Shown in pieces: positions 1 through 11,961 of a stretch of DNA of 64,000 nt (position 1 is its first letter; every line of letters begins with the position of its first letter). The stretch is from Coprinus comatus (Eukaryota; Basidiomycota; Agaricomycetes; Agaricales; Agaricaceae). The DNA lies in NCBI GenBank assembly GCA_034638255.1, contig JAWPGT010000007.1, positions 310,001 through 374,000 on the forward strand, written 5' to 3'. The translations under genes were made by a program, and so were the position numbers. A model generated the notes under the pieces. The model ran no database searches, was not told the DNA's origin, and worked only from the letters and a program-made list of their open reading frames with translations.

Positions 1-264
1 AATTCAAAACCCCAAGTTGATCAATCTCTATTTTTAGATCTCAACAGCTCCACGAACAAAGTTCAGGCGCACATGGAACTGAAAAACCCCAAGGTTTGAT
101 CTAAAGTATTCCGAGAATAAATGCGCAGAAAGCAAAGTTCAACATCAAACGTCAGGTAGTTTTCATGATGGTGTAAGTAAAAAGACTGTGGAAATGTCCC
201 AAAGAAACACAAAGAAAGAGCACATGCAACTAGTAAACTACAACGAAAACAAGAACAACCCAGG

Positions 265-3234
265 TTACAAACCCTCAAAAAACGACAAATCTTGCGCTGA
301 GAGTTTCCCAGTACCACCTCCATCGATCCTGGTGCTTCCTGTGGAGGAAGCATTGGCTGGTGCCTGGACCTGAACATTTGAAGGCATCAGTGGCACAGAA
401 CCAAACAACTTAAAAGAATCATTCGATATTGATGACGGGGGTGGTCGCTGAGTTCTCGTAACCAGGGGCGCGTCGTTTCCTGTTCTATTGGATTTCACTT
501 GAGGTTTGACGAACCCCGGAGGCGGAGCGATTGCAGGTAATGGTTTACTCAATGGCAACGGGGGTACTTGCCACTGTTGCTTTTGCTGTTTTTGTTGTAC
601 ACCAGAAACTTGTGATAAATTCCCGGGCTTCAGCGGCAATAATGGTAGTGGTGGTGAGATCGCAGCATGCACTGGGGTTGAGCTTCTTGATACTCCAATA
701 GGTGTAACATTCCCGTTTTGATTACTGACAAAATTTGAACTTCCATTTCGATAACCATGTGGCTGAGCGTGCAAAGGAGGGGAAGTGAATGATGGTGGTG
801 GCGATGAGGTAGGACTTGCCATAGTATCTCGTGAAGTTGCACCTTGTGTTCTAGGTGTTTCATCAATCGTATCAAAGTAGGATAGACCTGCCCCTCCGAC
901 AATACCTGATGTAGAGGTTGATGGTGGTGGAATTGCAGGAGGCAGTGGTGATGGTGGAGCAGGCCATTGTCCTGTGATCGTGGCAGCCGTCTCTAATAGG
1001 CTTGCTGTTCGTTCATGAGGGTTTGATGATTGGCGAGAACCGAAACTAGGAACTGCTGGATAAGGTTTACTGAGAGTAGATAGAGAAACTCTTTGAGACC
1101 CCGTATGTATTGGTGGAGGAAGGGGTGCTTTAGCTGGAACTTGAGGAGGCCCCGAAGACACAAAGTCGTCGAAATCATCGAAGGTTGTCAATCCAAACGA
1201 CGGCCCTTGAGTTATGGTAGGAGCAGAGGATGTGGACGCTTCCGGTGTCTGGAAATCTGCAAAGTCGTCATCACTGCAGAATGAATTCACGGAGGGAACG
1301 GGAGTTGTTACGGGCGGCGGATGAGACTTGAAAGACTGTACACTGCTTGTACTTGGGGAGAGTGGGGGTGGTAGTTTGCCAGGTTGAGAAACGAAAGGAT
1401 GAGAAGTTGAAGATGATGTCGAACTTGCTGTTGGCGGTGATGTAAGTATAGTTTCCAGGTCGAACAAGCGACTCTGGCCTGACCACTGAGGAAATGTAGA
1501 TGAGGATAATGTCTTGGAAAGTGGTGGTGGACGAGGTGGTGGAGCTAAAGGCGGTGGTAGTTTGGTTGGGACGGGGGGAGAATTAAGCATGTCTGATAGA
1601 GCATTTAGTTGGTCGGCGTGTGACATTTCTTCGTTGGCACTGGGAACAATATCAGACAGGAATTCTATATCATCCGAAGACAGGGCTATAGATTTGCGGG
1701 AGTTGGCAGATGTTTGTCTGCTGGTTCTCGAGAAGCGTCCAAAAAAACGAGAGACAGCAGATTGAGGTAGCGTAGCAGCTGGATCGACTGAGTCATCTCG
1801 AGACATCGGGCTAGGAGTAGCTTCTACTTTGTTAGTTGTTGACAGGCTTTCAGTCGGGGTAGCGTCAGCTCCCTGGGATGAAACTATTGGTAGTGTCGTC
1901 TTGAGAGCTTTAGTCGTATCACCGTCTGTGCTTGGTCGAGGAGATGACAAGCTTGGACGCGAGGAAGACGATTTGGGAGTACTAGGATTAATCGGGGAGA
2001 TAGATCCTGAAGTATTGGAAGCTGATTTTCGTCCAAAGAATGACAATAGGCCAACGCTAGCTTTCTTTTGGCTTTCATTCACAGTTGATTGTTGTTCTGT
2101 AGTTTCCTTTGGTACGATTCTCCATCCAGTTGGAACGACATCAGCCTCCGTTACATCAGACTTGGACTTCACAGCAGCCTCCCAAGTTAAAGAACCTTTC
2201 GAGTTCATATATGTTGCAAATGGCCCGCAGCGAGTGACGGGGTGGTGTTTTGTTAATTTGAGAGCCTCAATCATCTCCTTTGAAATAAAGGTTTTTGAAA
2301 AAATAGGTGGAATAGGAAGAGATAAATCTGATGGTATGAGCCTTTCTGTAATGGAAGTTCTTTTGACACCTCGTTAGTCTCTGAGTCGACAATAAGAGTC
2401 AAATGCTCACATGCCCATGGTATCCGCAAGCTCATTACGGTTGTGTTGATAGGGTGGAATTTCCGAGTCGTCTTTTCCCCAGTAGACCTCGGAAAATTCG
2501 TCAAATTGATGCAGGATAGAGCCTAATAATTCTGGAGGCTGAAATATAACGTTTGTTAAGATGACCTACGTAGATATAAACAAAGGACGAACAACATATT
2601 GATCTTGTATCTCCTTCTGTCGTTTTGCTATCTCCCATTCGTCTGCTTTTTGACCTTCAATCTGTGCAGTATCCTCCATGCCCTTCCAGCTAGTACCCCA
2701 ATCTTCTGCCTCTTCCGCCTGGAGAAAACTTGGTTTTGCAGGTGTCCATGGATCCAACTGGGGGATTGTGTCGGCAGCTGCTTCGAAGGTACCGAAGCCA
2801 TCAAGATCGGGAGAGCTTGGTTTGGAGACGTTTCCTACCTCAGGTTCCGGTGACGACTGTGGTTGAAGTTGGTAATTAGTTGGCGGAGGTTCTGTGTCGG
2901 GGACGGGGGTCGAGAGCGGAGAATCAGCTGATTCCGGGGCTGAGGGTGTTTGTTCAGAATCCAAGTCCTCTGTGGCCTCTTGTTCAAGATCTGGGACAGC
3001 CTCTGAGGGCTCTGTAAGAGTGTCTGTGCGAGGTCTGGCAAAAGCAATAGAGTCAAAGGTCGGGGTAGACCAACGTTGAGGGTTTTCCGAGCTCCAGAGG
3101 TTCTGTGAATGATCCCAAGCAGTATCAGGCTCCCGCTGGGCCCATGATGGAGCCGAGATGTCATCCTGGTCGTCTGTGATGTGTTTTGAGGATGTGGGAG
3201 GCTCGCCCCAAGCATTGAGCCATGGATCGTCCAT
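265..3234 (-). CDS. Large proline/serine-rich protein with DPW and FxDxF-like adaptor-binding motifs (hypothetical)
   Basis: I read three exons: 3234-2596, 2538-2411 and 2341-265, together about 947 residues. Intron 1 is 57 nt. Intron 2 is 69 nt and uses an AG just downstream of a nearer CAG; this is the only acceptor that keeps frame. The protein starts MDDPWLNAWGEPP. A conserved-looking core spans exons 2-3 (PPELLGSILHQFDEFSEVYWG, then an LSLPIPPIFSKTFISKEM stretch). The rest is a long Pro/Ser/Thr-rich tail. Short acidic-aromatic motifs stand out: DPW twice near the N-terminus, then DDDFADF and DDFDDF in the tail. In other proteins such motifs bind clathrin-adaptor ear domains, so a membrane-traffic role is an inference. 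I recognise no catalytic domain. The start faces STE50 with 113 bp between the two ATGs. Confidence 0.75.
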
Positions 3235-3347
3235 GGACGGCAGACATTAAGCAGACATAAACAAATCAAATAGATGGGCAGATCACGTGCTGGACGGCCT
3301 AAGCTGCTGTCGTCTGTTAACTTATCAACCTTTCTCTCCAAACATAA

Positions 3348-5772
3348 ATGGGTGATCGCCATCTGCTTGAATGGGATCCAACCGACGTCTACGAGTGGTT
3401 CTCGGGCCATGGTTTCGCCATATACGAGAACAAACTCAGAGGTTAGTAGTCTTTCATATACGCCCTACCATATCCAATCCAGTATATTCAGAACACAACG
3501 TCGACGGCGAGGCTCTCACCCTTCTCAACGCGGAGGCACTCAAAGAACTCGGTGTATCTACAATCGGACAGCGCTTATCCATCCTTAAGGCAATATACCA
3601 GCTCAAGATCGCCTATAATATCCCAATAGACGATGACCACTATGTCCCTCCATGTACGCATTTACTTGTGCTACACGCAGCCTAACGTCCAACACACTCA
3701 CCCACAGCGGAGGCCTCCGAAAGGATCGAAAATCTTACTCTCGAAAAATTACATTCCATTGTGCAGGAACAAGGTGAGATGCTGAATGATTAACTGGCTG
3801 CTATTTACAAACAGGCATATTCTTCTAAGCCAGCAAACTACGAACTCTTGAAGACGATAATCGGCAACTCAGCCAACTTGTGTCAACATTTGCGGACGAT
3901 GTGAACAGCATAAAATTGTCATTTGTTCGGACCGTGAGTTTGACATTTCACGCCTTGAGCTGACATTCAACACTTGTTTACAGGATGACGCAGCTGCTGG
4001 AGAACTACGACGACAGCCTTCCTTCAAGTGGGCACAATATGTCAAGCCACAGAGATCACCAACCAAACCAGATACAATTGAATCCCCTCACCCCTCACCA
4101 CAACGGCTGGAGCATGACATTGCACCTTACACTCGCCAGACCAATACACCAACTATCTCCTCGTTAACCTCTACTTCAGAAAAACGACAACCGCCTCAAC
4201 CACCTCAACCACCTCAGCCTCAACCTCCAGCAGTTACAGACTCGCCAAATCCTAACACAGCACCTAAATCGAAGCAAGAAAGTTCCGATAATCTCAAAAG
4301 CTTCAAGGTTAGTCTGGAGGACCCTACCTGGAAAGTACTACCAGCAGCTCTTAAAAAATATCGTATCAACAATGACACTTGGAAAAACTATGCAATGTTT
4401 ATCTGTTACGGGGCACCTGGTACGTTTTTTTAGCATATTCTCATTTCTCTAGATTCTTATTGTCCGACAGGTAATCGGATTGAGAGATGTCTGAGCTACG
4501 ACGAGAAACCTTTGCTGCTATTCCAAAAACTGAAGGATTCTAAGAAGAACCCGGTTTTCATGTTGAAACACATCAAAGACATTCGCTCTCCAATAGCCGT
4601 CGCTCAGCAGAAGCAAGCTGCGCGCAAAGCCTCATCTGTTATATCTAATGACTCTTATGCCACCCAGGGACATCAAAAAACCGTGTCTAACTCCAGTTCT
4701 AAAACGAACCATCGACCACCCAGATTAGAGGTCTCTGATTTATCTTCCTCGTCAGGTCCACTCACGGCATTAGGAACCCCGCAGCCTGGCTGGCCCGAAC
4801 CGGGTACACCATCTCCGTCGATGGATCAATCAAGAACTGAGGAAGTTACAACCCCAACTTCGTCTGCTTCACGAACGCTAGTCGCATCTAGTGACAGCTC
4901 TCTTATTGTTCCCAATTCTGCTTCACATAGAGTAGAAAACAGGTCAAACTCAACTGATACCCTACATAATCACAGCCCAATTGCAATTCCCAATCCTGAC
5001 AGTGGCGTCTCTTACGCTGTTGCCATCTATCCATACATGGCAGAACAAGACGACGAATTTGATGTTGTTGTGTAAGTCTTTATATCCTTTAGGACTCTAG
5101 GATGAACCTGAAACTCAACCTTTTGGGTAGTGGGGATACTTTCGTCATTCTTTCTCGTTCACGTGGTTGGTGGATCGTCCAACGTGATCCCACGGGGTCT
5201 GGAGTTGTGGAGACGGAGCTCACCAAGCAAGGTTGGGTTCCTGCAGGATGTTTACTGGAGACTAATGTACCTGTCGCTTCGGCCATTGCTGCCGCAAGTG
5301 CCGTTGGTTCCGGCTCCGGAGAAGCATCAAAGACGCCTATCCTCCCCTTGAGTATTATCTCGACGAGCTTCCCTGGTGTTGCTTTGATGGATTATAGAAA
5401 AAAGGGAGACGAGGAATTGGACCTTTTGGAAGGAGATCAATTAAGAGTGTTCAAGCGTTATAACCATTGGTCATACGTAAGTCAAATTATTCAAGAGTTT
5501 ATTAACTAAATCATAATATTCTAATGCTTTATAGGCGGTGAAAGAACAAGGCGGTGATCGCGGCTGGGTACCAGTAAGTTCCCCCGATATATGTCTCTAC
5601 AACAATCGTTCTAACTTCTCATCCGCGACTCTAGTCTTGGTTTATCGGCAAGTATAACCCGTCGGGAACTTTGCCAAACACACCTGCTTCCAGCACAAAC
5701 CAGGACGATATTAGTCATGCACAAGTGTCCCCTATGTCATCTGCTTTCCCTCCCGTACAGTCACGGTCATAA
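3348..5772 (+). CDS. STE50: Ste50/Ubc2-type MAPK adaptor (SAM-RA-SH3-SH3)
   Basis: About 660 residues over nine exons. An N-terminal SAM domain (residues ~8-80; EWDPTDVYEWF, then ALKELGVSTIGQRLSILKAI) is followed by a coiled-coil-like stretch, a PPQ-rich linker and a Ras-association domain (~250-345; YAMFICYGAP). Two SH3 domains end the protein (~472-540 AIYPYMAEQDDEFDVVV...GWW; ~570-640 ALMDYRKKGDEELDLLEGD...GWVPSWFIGKY). Yeast Ste50 has only SAM and RA; the added SH3 pair is the form known from Ustilago Ubc2 and other basidiomycetes. The family tethers the MAPKKK Ste11 and links it to Ras/Cdc42 and PAK in mating, filamentation and osmostress signalling. Introns were assigned at about 3442, 3654, 3774, 3933, 4419, 5073, 5476 and 5574. 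The third uses a TCTAAG acceptor; the nearer CAG would give a stop. Confidence 0.9.
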
Positions 5773-7641
5773 ATCCAATTCCTCTTTTCTTTCTCCCTAT
5801 TTCTACCACTCTCTTTCTCTTACCCTTGGGTTTTTCTTTCATTCCTTTCTGCGATCATGATTTTGTCTTTTTGCCCCCTCACACCACTACCCTCACTCCT
5901 TTTTCTTTGCGAATATTTCAACCTCACTTTCGTTTTTCTTCCTCAATCCAAAATGTTGTATTAGCACCGATCTATCTGCTGTTTTTGTCTTTTTCCACTA
6001 TCCATTTTGTCTACCGTTCCACAACTCCCATTTTTGCAACATATATGCACATACCACTCACCCGTAATACGCAAGCACATGTCCACTCGCACATATAGTA
6101 GTAACCACACCCGTTTTCAACAACCCATCATTTCTTTTGTTTTTCATCACAATTTTCAAGAATTCCAAGTTTAGATTTCTTGATGTGATGACACTTCTAG
6201 CTCTTATTTTCTTTGCTTAGAATAGTCAGCTTGTATACACCAGCCTTCAGCTTCAACTTATTCTACGTCTTTTTGATCGTTTTGTTGTTTTTATGACTAG
6301 TAGTAGTCATTAGTACCTGGCGCTTCTAGCCTTATCCCCTGTCACTCGTTTACTTTTTTTCTTTCTCTTTCTTTCTAGTTACTAGATACATGCTGGCAAT
6401 TACTCGTACTTAGATTGTAGTACATTTTTTGGGTTTCAGGTTTCGCTTGTTTCTGTAAATACGTGGAGATTTGATAATTCATATAATCCAATTTATACTA
6501 GAAAAACGCTTCTAATTCTTGTTTTTTTTTTTTTTGAATTAGTAGTTTTGTGAATGTCTAACCAGCCGTCTTAAAACTTAAAGCCCGTATGAATAAAATA
6601 AACACATGCCCATGGTACTATACTAGGAATAGCTTGAGGAAATGAACTGGACTACCTAGTATCATTAGCTCTAGTTAGATATTACCTCGTACATCGTCAT
6701 CGCCGTCCTGCAACAAGTGGAGTACCGGAGAGTAAAGTAAAATAAAATAAAATTTAACATGTTTCACGTGTGCAGAATATTTCGTGCGTTTTTATAAGAA
6801 TAGAGCCCTAGAGGCCCGGCGCCCTTAGTCTTACACGTCCTCATAATATCATGATATATGCTAAAGTTAGTTCAACTATTTTTAGATTTATGCTTGGCTG
6901 ACCTCAATTGAAACGTTGACCTCTACTTCATCGCATACACCAGGTTAATACAACAGCAAAGCTTTATACTATGGAGTACTTGAGACTCCATATTTCTTTT
7001 TGTCACTTGTGATCCAAGCCTTTTTGGAACCGGGAGTGAGTTTTATTTGTAATAGGGGGTAATAGGGAGTAATTAACTCTCCTCGTGTCAGCGCCGATAT
7101 GGAGTACTTACATGATATACACCAATAGTTCGGGCGATACGGCTTAAAACATATTGCTTGAAGTAGCTCCAGCTCCAATTCAAAAGTTACACTCAGCTCT
7201 ATTTATATGATATTTCGGACATAAAACTGAGAAAAATGTAAATGCCCGTTCAATACTACACAGCTCTCGTACGAAGGATCTCGCTCTACTGCCGCAGATG
7301 TACTGCAACGAGAGTTGCATATGGATCTACTTGCTTGGTCTAGAGAGCAGATGAGAGAAAAGCCCTCAAATGCTATACTGGAACAAAATCGTCAGTGTGA
7401 CGAAGGAGTCCCTAGAATTAATATGCTGGTGCCAATCTCAAACCCGACCGTTAAAGGGTTTGTGTAGCTTGGTTTTGTTAATCCTTCAAGTTTTTAGCCC
7501 GTCGGACGCAGTAGAAGTGGCAGTGGAGAGTAATCACCACGAAATGGAAGACCTTATCTTGGAAGCTGGCTCTTGATCCACTATACACCGTAACTATTTA
7601 TAAACCAGCTTCGGGTTTGTAACACCCCGGAAAATCTGGAG
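5773..7641. other. Intergenic region with STE50 3' UTR
   Basis: No supportable gene. The first ~800 bases are pyrimidine-rich, as expected for a 3' UTR and termination region, with an A-rich AATAAAATAAA stretch near 6593. An imperfect TAATAGGG tandem lies near 7052-7075. The short open frames here lack domain content and plausible splice context. Confidence 0.6.
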
Positions 7642-7658
7642 GACCAATCCTATATAAT
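7642..7658 (+). promoter_or_regulatory. CCAAT and TATA box of the small secreted protein gene
   Basis: GACCAATCC is followed directly by TATATAAT (7651-7658), about 82 bases before the ATG at 7740. The position suits a fungal core promoter and supports that start. Confidence 0.55.
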
Positions 7659-7739
7659 GTGCACGACTCCTAAACTAAACTCTCAGAATCAACCCATCGA
7701 TTATTTCCAACGATTTTATCAAGCAACAGCTTCTCAAAC

Positions 7740-8268
7740 ATGCTCTTTAAGTCCACCATCATCTTTTCCGCTATTACTGCTGCTGTAGCCATTTGCCCTG
7801 GCTTCAACTTTGGTGTTGGTAATGTCCAAAATCTGGGTAATGGTGTTAGTCGCTGTAAGTCATTTTATCTTGCCAATGACAAAAATATAATAATATATCA
7901 CTGATTCATGTAATTGAATCTAGGGCTTGTGTACGATAGTTCCTGCAACCAAGTCGATGGTTTAACCACGACCGGAAATCCATGCACCTCTGGTACTTTT
8001 GGTTGTACTCCCCCTCCCATCACTTTCAACCGCTACACAAACTCTTTCACTGGTCTAATGTAAGTAGCCTTATGTTGCTCGGACTACATTTTGGTACTGA
8101 AAACTACTATTTTTCCCTCTAAATAGCTATCAGTGCCGTCCAGATCCCAACTCTGGACGCTGTGGTAATGATAATATTTCCGTCTGTGTACGTTACATAT
8201 CTCTCTTCAATTTTGACACCACTTACTCAAAACAATGAATTGTTCAGTGCCGCAATGACGGAAACTGA
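7740..8268 (+). CDS. Small secreted eight-cysteine protein
   Basis: Four exons join in phase to a 110-residue protein. The start MLFKSTIIFSAITAAVA is a clear signal peptide (cleavage likely near residue 17). The mature part of about 93 residues has eight cysteines: one just after the signal, then SSC, NPC, FGC, YQC, GRC and a terminal SVC-C pair in which one Cys-Cys junction spans the last intron. The exon joins are CGC T|GG, CTA AT|C and TGT|TGC. It resembles hydrophobin-sized, cysteine-rich secreted proteins of basidiomycetes, but the spacing is not the classical hydrophobin pattern (only one CC pair), so I do not call it one. Function unknown; apoplastic or cell-wall location inferred. The next gene downstream also encodes a secreted protein. 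Confidence 0.8.
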
Positions 8269-10028
8269 GTACAATCCTTCAGTAAAGGAATCGCAATATT
8301 GATATTTGTACAAAATTTATATTGTCATATTTTAACACCGGACTCGCATATCAGTTGTTGTTATATACATGCGTCTTTGATATGGAATGTAATATTTTCG
8401 AAAAATTGAAGAAAGCAATAACCATTGCCGTCAAGGTCGCAGACCGCGGTAGGACTGAAGCACTTGTGTTTGGAATTGAAACTATGCCTTCCTCCACCAG
8501 TTTTGATCTTCGGCAACGCACGCATTCCTTAAGTATGAACGTTGGGAAGTGGGATGGGTCTTGTCCTGCCCCTATTTTTTGAATATTTCATATTTCAAGC
8601 GCTCATGTACGTTGCGGGAAAACATACAGATCTCCGAGAGTATCAGTACTTTAGTATTATTTTATCATATCCATGAAACACTTACAATAAAAACTTGCAT
8701 CAGTTGTCAATTTTTTCACCAGAAAAAAACGCTCGAGCCCTTCGTGAACACGAAAATACTGAGGAAAACTATTTATGATGCCCCTGATCAGTCTACACGA
8801 AGCTCCATCATATGCGCCACTGCGCAGCAAGCTATTGAACACAATATGGACAAAATCCACCATGGCATTGTCAAAACACTAACAACATTGCCAAACCCTA
8901 GACACCTTCGGAAGTCCTAGCCAAAATATTTGTCTTTATCCGCGACTCGCATAATAACGAACGTTTTCATTTCCAACACACGCAACGCAGTGGATGCTGG
9001 TAGGAGACATGTATGTCATCATTAGAGGGAAGTAGCTCTGGGCTGTGCAACTTTGTGGGCAACTCCTATATTTTCCAGTCTGGAATTAGTACACAAGATG
9101 CTAAATCGCACTGCATTTGCGGGTTAATGTAACATTAAATGCCTGGTTTCATCCAAAAAATGATGACTCGTCTTCAAAAATCGCCAAGATCATTTATTCG
9201 CCCTTGTCCTTTTCTCGAGACGGTTTCTCTTACAGCAGCTGACAGCAATCCCGAACCTTTCTTAATGACGCATTCAGATAGGTCCATTCCTTACAATGGA
9301 TCGAATTCGACCATTTCCGATATACTTGGAACTCTGGCCTCTTCACGCATAGAAACGCCTTCTTACCTACGAGGATGACACCCATCTTGAGGGATCCTCA
9401 TTAACGCAAATGATGCAAGTGTTAGGAAACATGCTTCGCCTCCCACCTTCTTATGTAAACTGCTGAATGTTATTCCATACCTGGTACAACTTCATGATCT
9501 CTTTCATCCAGACATACCCCTTATAAAGGATTGAATCGAAATCAAACACTCAAAAAGGACACTTCCTACTACCATACTCTGATGCTTCGTACAGTACAAC
9601 TGTACCCGTTACCCAACCTTTTACCGCAGCCGAACTCACGGACCGTTTCTGATGGACAACATCATACTAAAAGAATCTTTCTTCCCCGAGAATATGCCTA
9701 CCCGGATTTAACGCGCAAGAAAACTAGAAAAAAGAAGAAGCATAAGCCCACTCATGTGTTTGATCTCGAATTCTCGGTGAAACAAACCCCCAACTGAATA
9801 TCAATTAATACCTTGACACGTAAATTCCAAAAAGTTTCAATTCAAAAGGAAGCTTTTCCTTCTAATGATTGTATATGTTCATATGATCATCTTTTCGGTG
9901 TGGACCCAAGATATAAGTATGTGGTTTTTTGAAACCGGGCCGTTCATTATTGGGGTAATGACCAGTTAGTGTGACCACCGGGGTTCTTGGTAGTGCATAC
10001 AATTAGAAAGTGAATGAAAGAGAAGTTG
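8269..10028. other. Gene-poor region, possibly degenerate coding relic
   Basis: There is no gene I can support. Several moderately long open frames (about 8549-8920, 9139-9378, 9531-9797) have protein-like composition but cannot be joined into one reading frame with plausible introns. They may be remains of a decayed gene. No domain is recognisable, and no terminal repeats mark a transposon. Confidence 0.4.
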
Positions 10029-10038
10029 GTATAAAATG
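10029..10038 (+). promoter_or_regulatory. TATA box of the GH43 gene
   Basis: GTATAAAATG lies about 45-54 bases upstream of the ATG at 10083, which carries a signal peptide. Confidence 0.5.
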
Positions 10039-10082
10039 TAAAGGGGGTACGGGGGGATTTGTGGGTGCTATTCGAAAGAACT

Positions 10083-11673
10083 ATGTTCTTCTTTAAGAGC
10101 TTGTTTGTGTTCTTTGTGCTTGGACTTCAAAGCCTTTTGGTTACTGGATTCACTAATCCTATCAAGACTAGGAATGGATCGGATCCATTCATGGTGAGCT
10201 GTTCTGGATTTTTTTTTTTTGAGAGGTTCGTTTAATATGTTTCCCCCTACCACCTTGGGCTAGGTATACCATGAAGGATACTACTGTGAGGTTTAGAAAT
10301 TTCACTTTGTACCTGTTTCGTCTGACACCATGTTTTTTTTTAAAAAAGACTTGACTACCACAACTTGGAGTAACATCCAAATCACTCGTGCGACTACCAT
10401 TGGAGGATTGAAAACCGCTACTCCTAAAGTTATCTGGACTGATAGCACATCATCTAGATGTTGTAACTTGTGTACGTGCCTTCTCATCTTTGAGCTCTTA
10501 TAAACTGAATTTTTTATACGTTTAGGGGCTCCTGAGATCCACTGGTACGTTCCTACTGTTTTGAATAATTATATTGATGTTAACATCTCGATTTACAGGC
10601 AATCTAATGAAGGTGCATGGTTCATGTACGCACATACATTTCAAATATTCAAACACCACTATCAACTCTTCTAACCTCTTTTTTAATGATTAAAAAAAAT
10701 AGTTACTACACTGCAGGTACCTCTGGTACATTCGACAATCAAAAATTACACGTCTTACGAGGATCTACAAATACCATTTGGGAATCAACTTGGAGTTATG
10801 CTGGACGTATTACTATTCCGAATAGAGATGTTTGGGCTATTGATGCGACTGTTTTGGTTCTTGGATCTACAAGATATTTGGTTTATTCTAGTTGGGATGG
10901 TGCAAGTATGTGTCCGATTTTTTTAAAAAAAAAAAAAAACAAAACAAAAAACTAATAAAAAAAAAAAAAAAAACTTTTTCCTTTCTTTCTTAATAGATCA
11001 GTGTATCTATATTTCTCAAATGACAAGCGCAACGACTGTAGGCAACACAGTTAAAATTTCAACACCAACTCTTTCTTGGGAAAAAGTTGGAGCAAATGTT
11101 AATGAAGGTCCAGCAGCTTTATATCATGGAGGACGTACATGGATTGTTTATTCAGCATCCAATTGTGCTGGAACGGGATATAAACTTGGTAGTCTTGAAC
11201 TTACAGGTTCAAACCCTCTAAGTGCAAGTTCTTGGACGAAATATGGTAACCCGATTTTCCAATCTGCTAATGGGTAAGTTATTTTCAATTTTTTTGATAT
11301 GTGGATAGTACTGTATATTGATGGACGAGGAATTTGTAGGAATTATCAGGTTTGTCGATAAATCGATAAATCTCGAATAATTGTTGATTGACAAGAGTGA
11401 CTTTCGTCATTGTTCTTTCACGTGTAGCCTGGCCATAACGGTTTCTTCTTGAGTCCCAGTGGTAACGAGGCTCATATGGTTTACCATGCCAATAGCGCTA
11501 GCCCTGGAACTTGCGACGGTGCTCGCTATACCATGGTTCAACAGTACGTGGTCATTCACTCATGTATTCCCTACGGTAACTCACGACTTGTCAGGGTCGG
11601 ATGGCATACCGATGGATCACCCAATCTTGGTTCTCCTCGTGCCCTGAGTGACAATGTTCCGGAACCCAAATAA
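10083..11673 (+). CDS. Secreted GH43 (subfamily 26-like) exo-alpha-L-arabinofuranosidase/arabinanase
   Basis: The protein starts MFFFKSLFVFFVLGLQSLLVTG, a signal peptide; the first ORF-scale frame starts much later and misses it. After splicing the GH43 five-blade beta-propeller order is visible: GSDPFM (the Asp is the predicted general base), VYHEGYYYLTTTTWSNIQI, WAPEIHW, VWAIDATVL (pKa-modulating Asp), NEGPAALYHGGRTWIVYSAS (Glu, predicted general acid), then PGHNGFF and a VYHANS strand. The order and wording match the exo-1,5-alpha-L-arabinofuranosidase group (GH43_26), which releases arabinose from pectic arabinan side chains outside the cell. The protein is about 330 residues with many short introns. 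One intron (about 10905-10995) holds long poly-A runs. All three catalytic residues are present, so the enzyme looks intact. Confidence 0.88.
10915..10975 (+). repeat. Poly-A tract inside a GH43 intron
   Basis: Two A runs (about 16 and 18 A), separated by ACAAAACAAAAAACTAATA, sit inside the intron between the SSWDGA and QCIYIS coding segments. The internal CTAAT may serve as branch site. Confidence 0.75.
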
Positions 11674-11961
11674 GCTCGAGTATACGAAGACAGAGATGTA
11701 TATATACTTGTGAAACTAGTTTACAATGGATGCGTTGATACAAATACAATGCAAAGAGTGATTGATTGATTGGTGAATTGCAAAAAAGAAAATGATACAA
11801 TGGGATAAAAATAGACGGGACCAAAAAAAAACTGATGATGATAGTGATACACTATGTAAAAATGGAATGAGGAATGAGAAGAGCAAAGCGGGTGAATGCA
11901 CAAGTAAAGAGACAAATGGGAATGATAATAATGTTAAAGATAAGATTAGAAAGCAAGATGG

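Noticed and set aside
5826..6098. 90-codon frame downstream of STE50
   Set aside because: Low-complexity pyrimidine-rich DNA in a 3' UTR; gives a Phe/Pro/Ser/Thr string with no domain.
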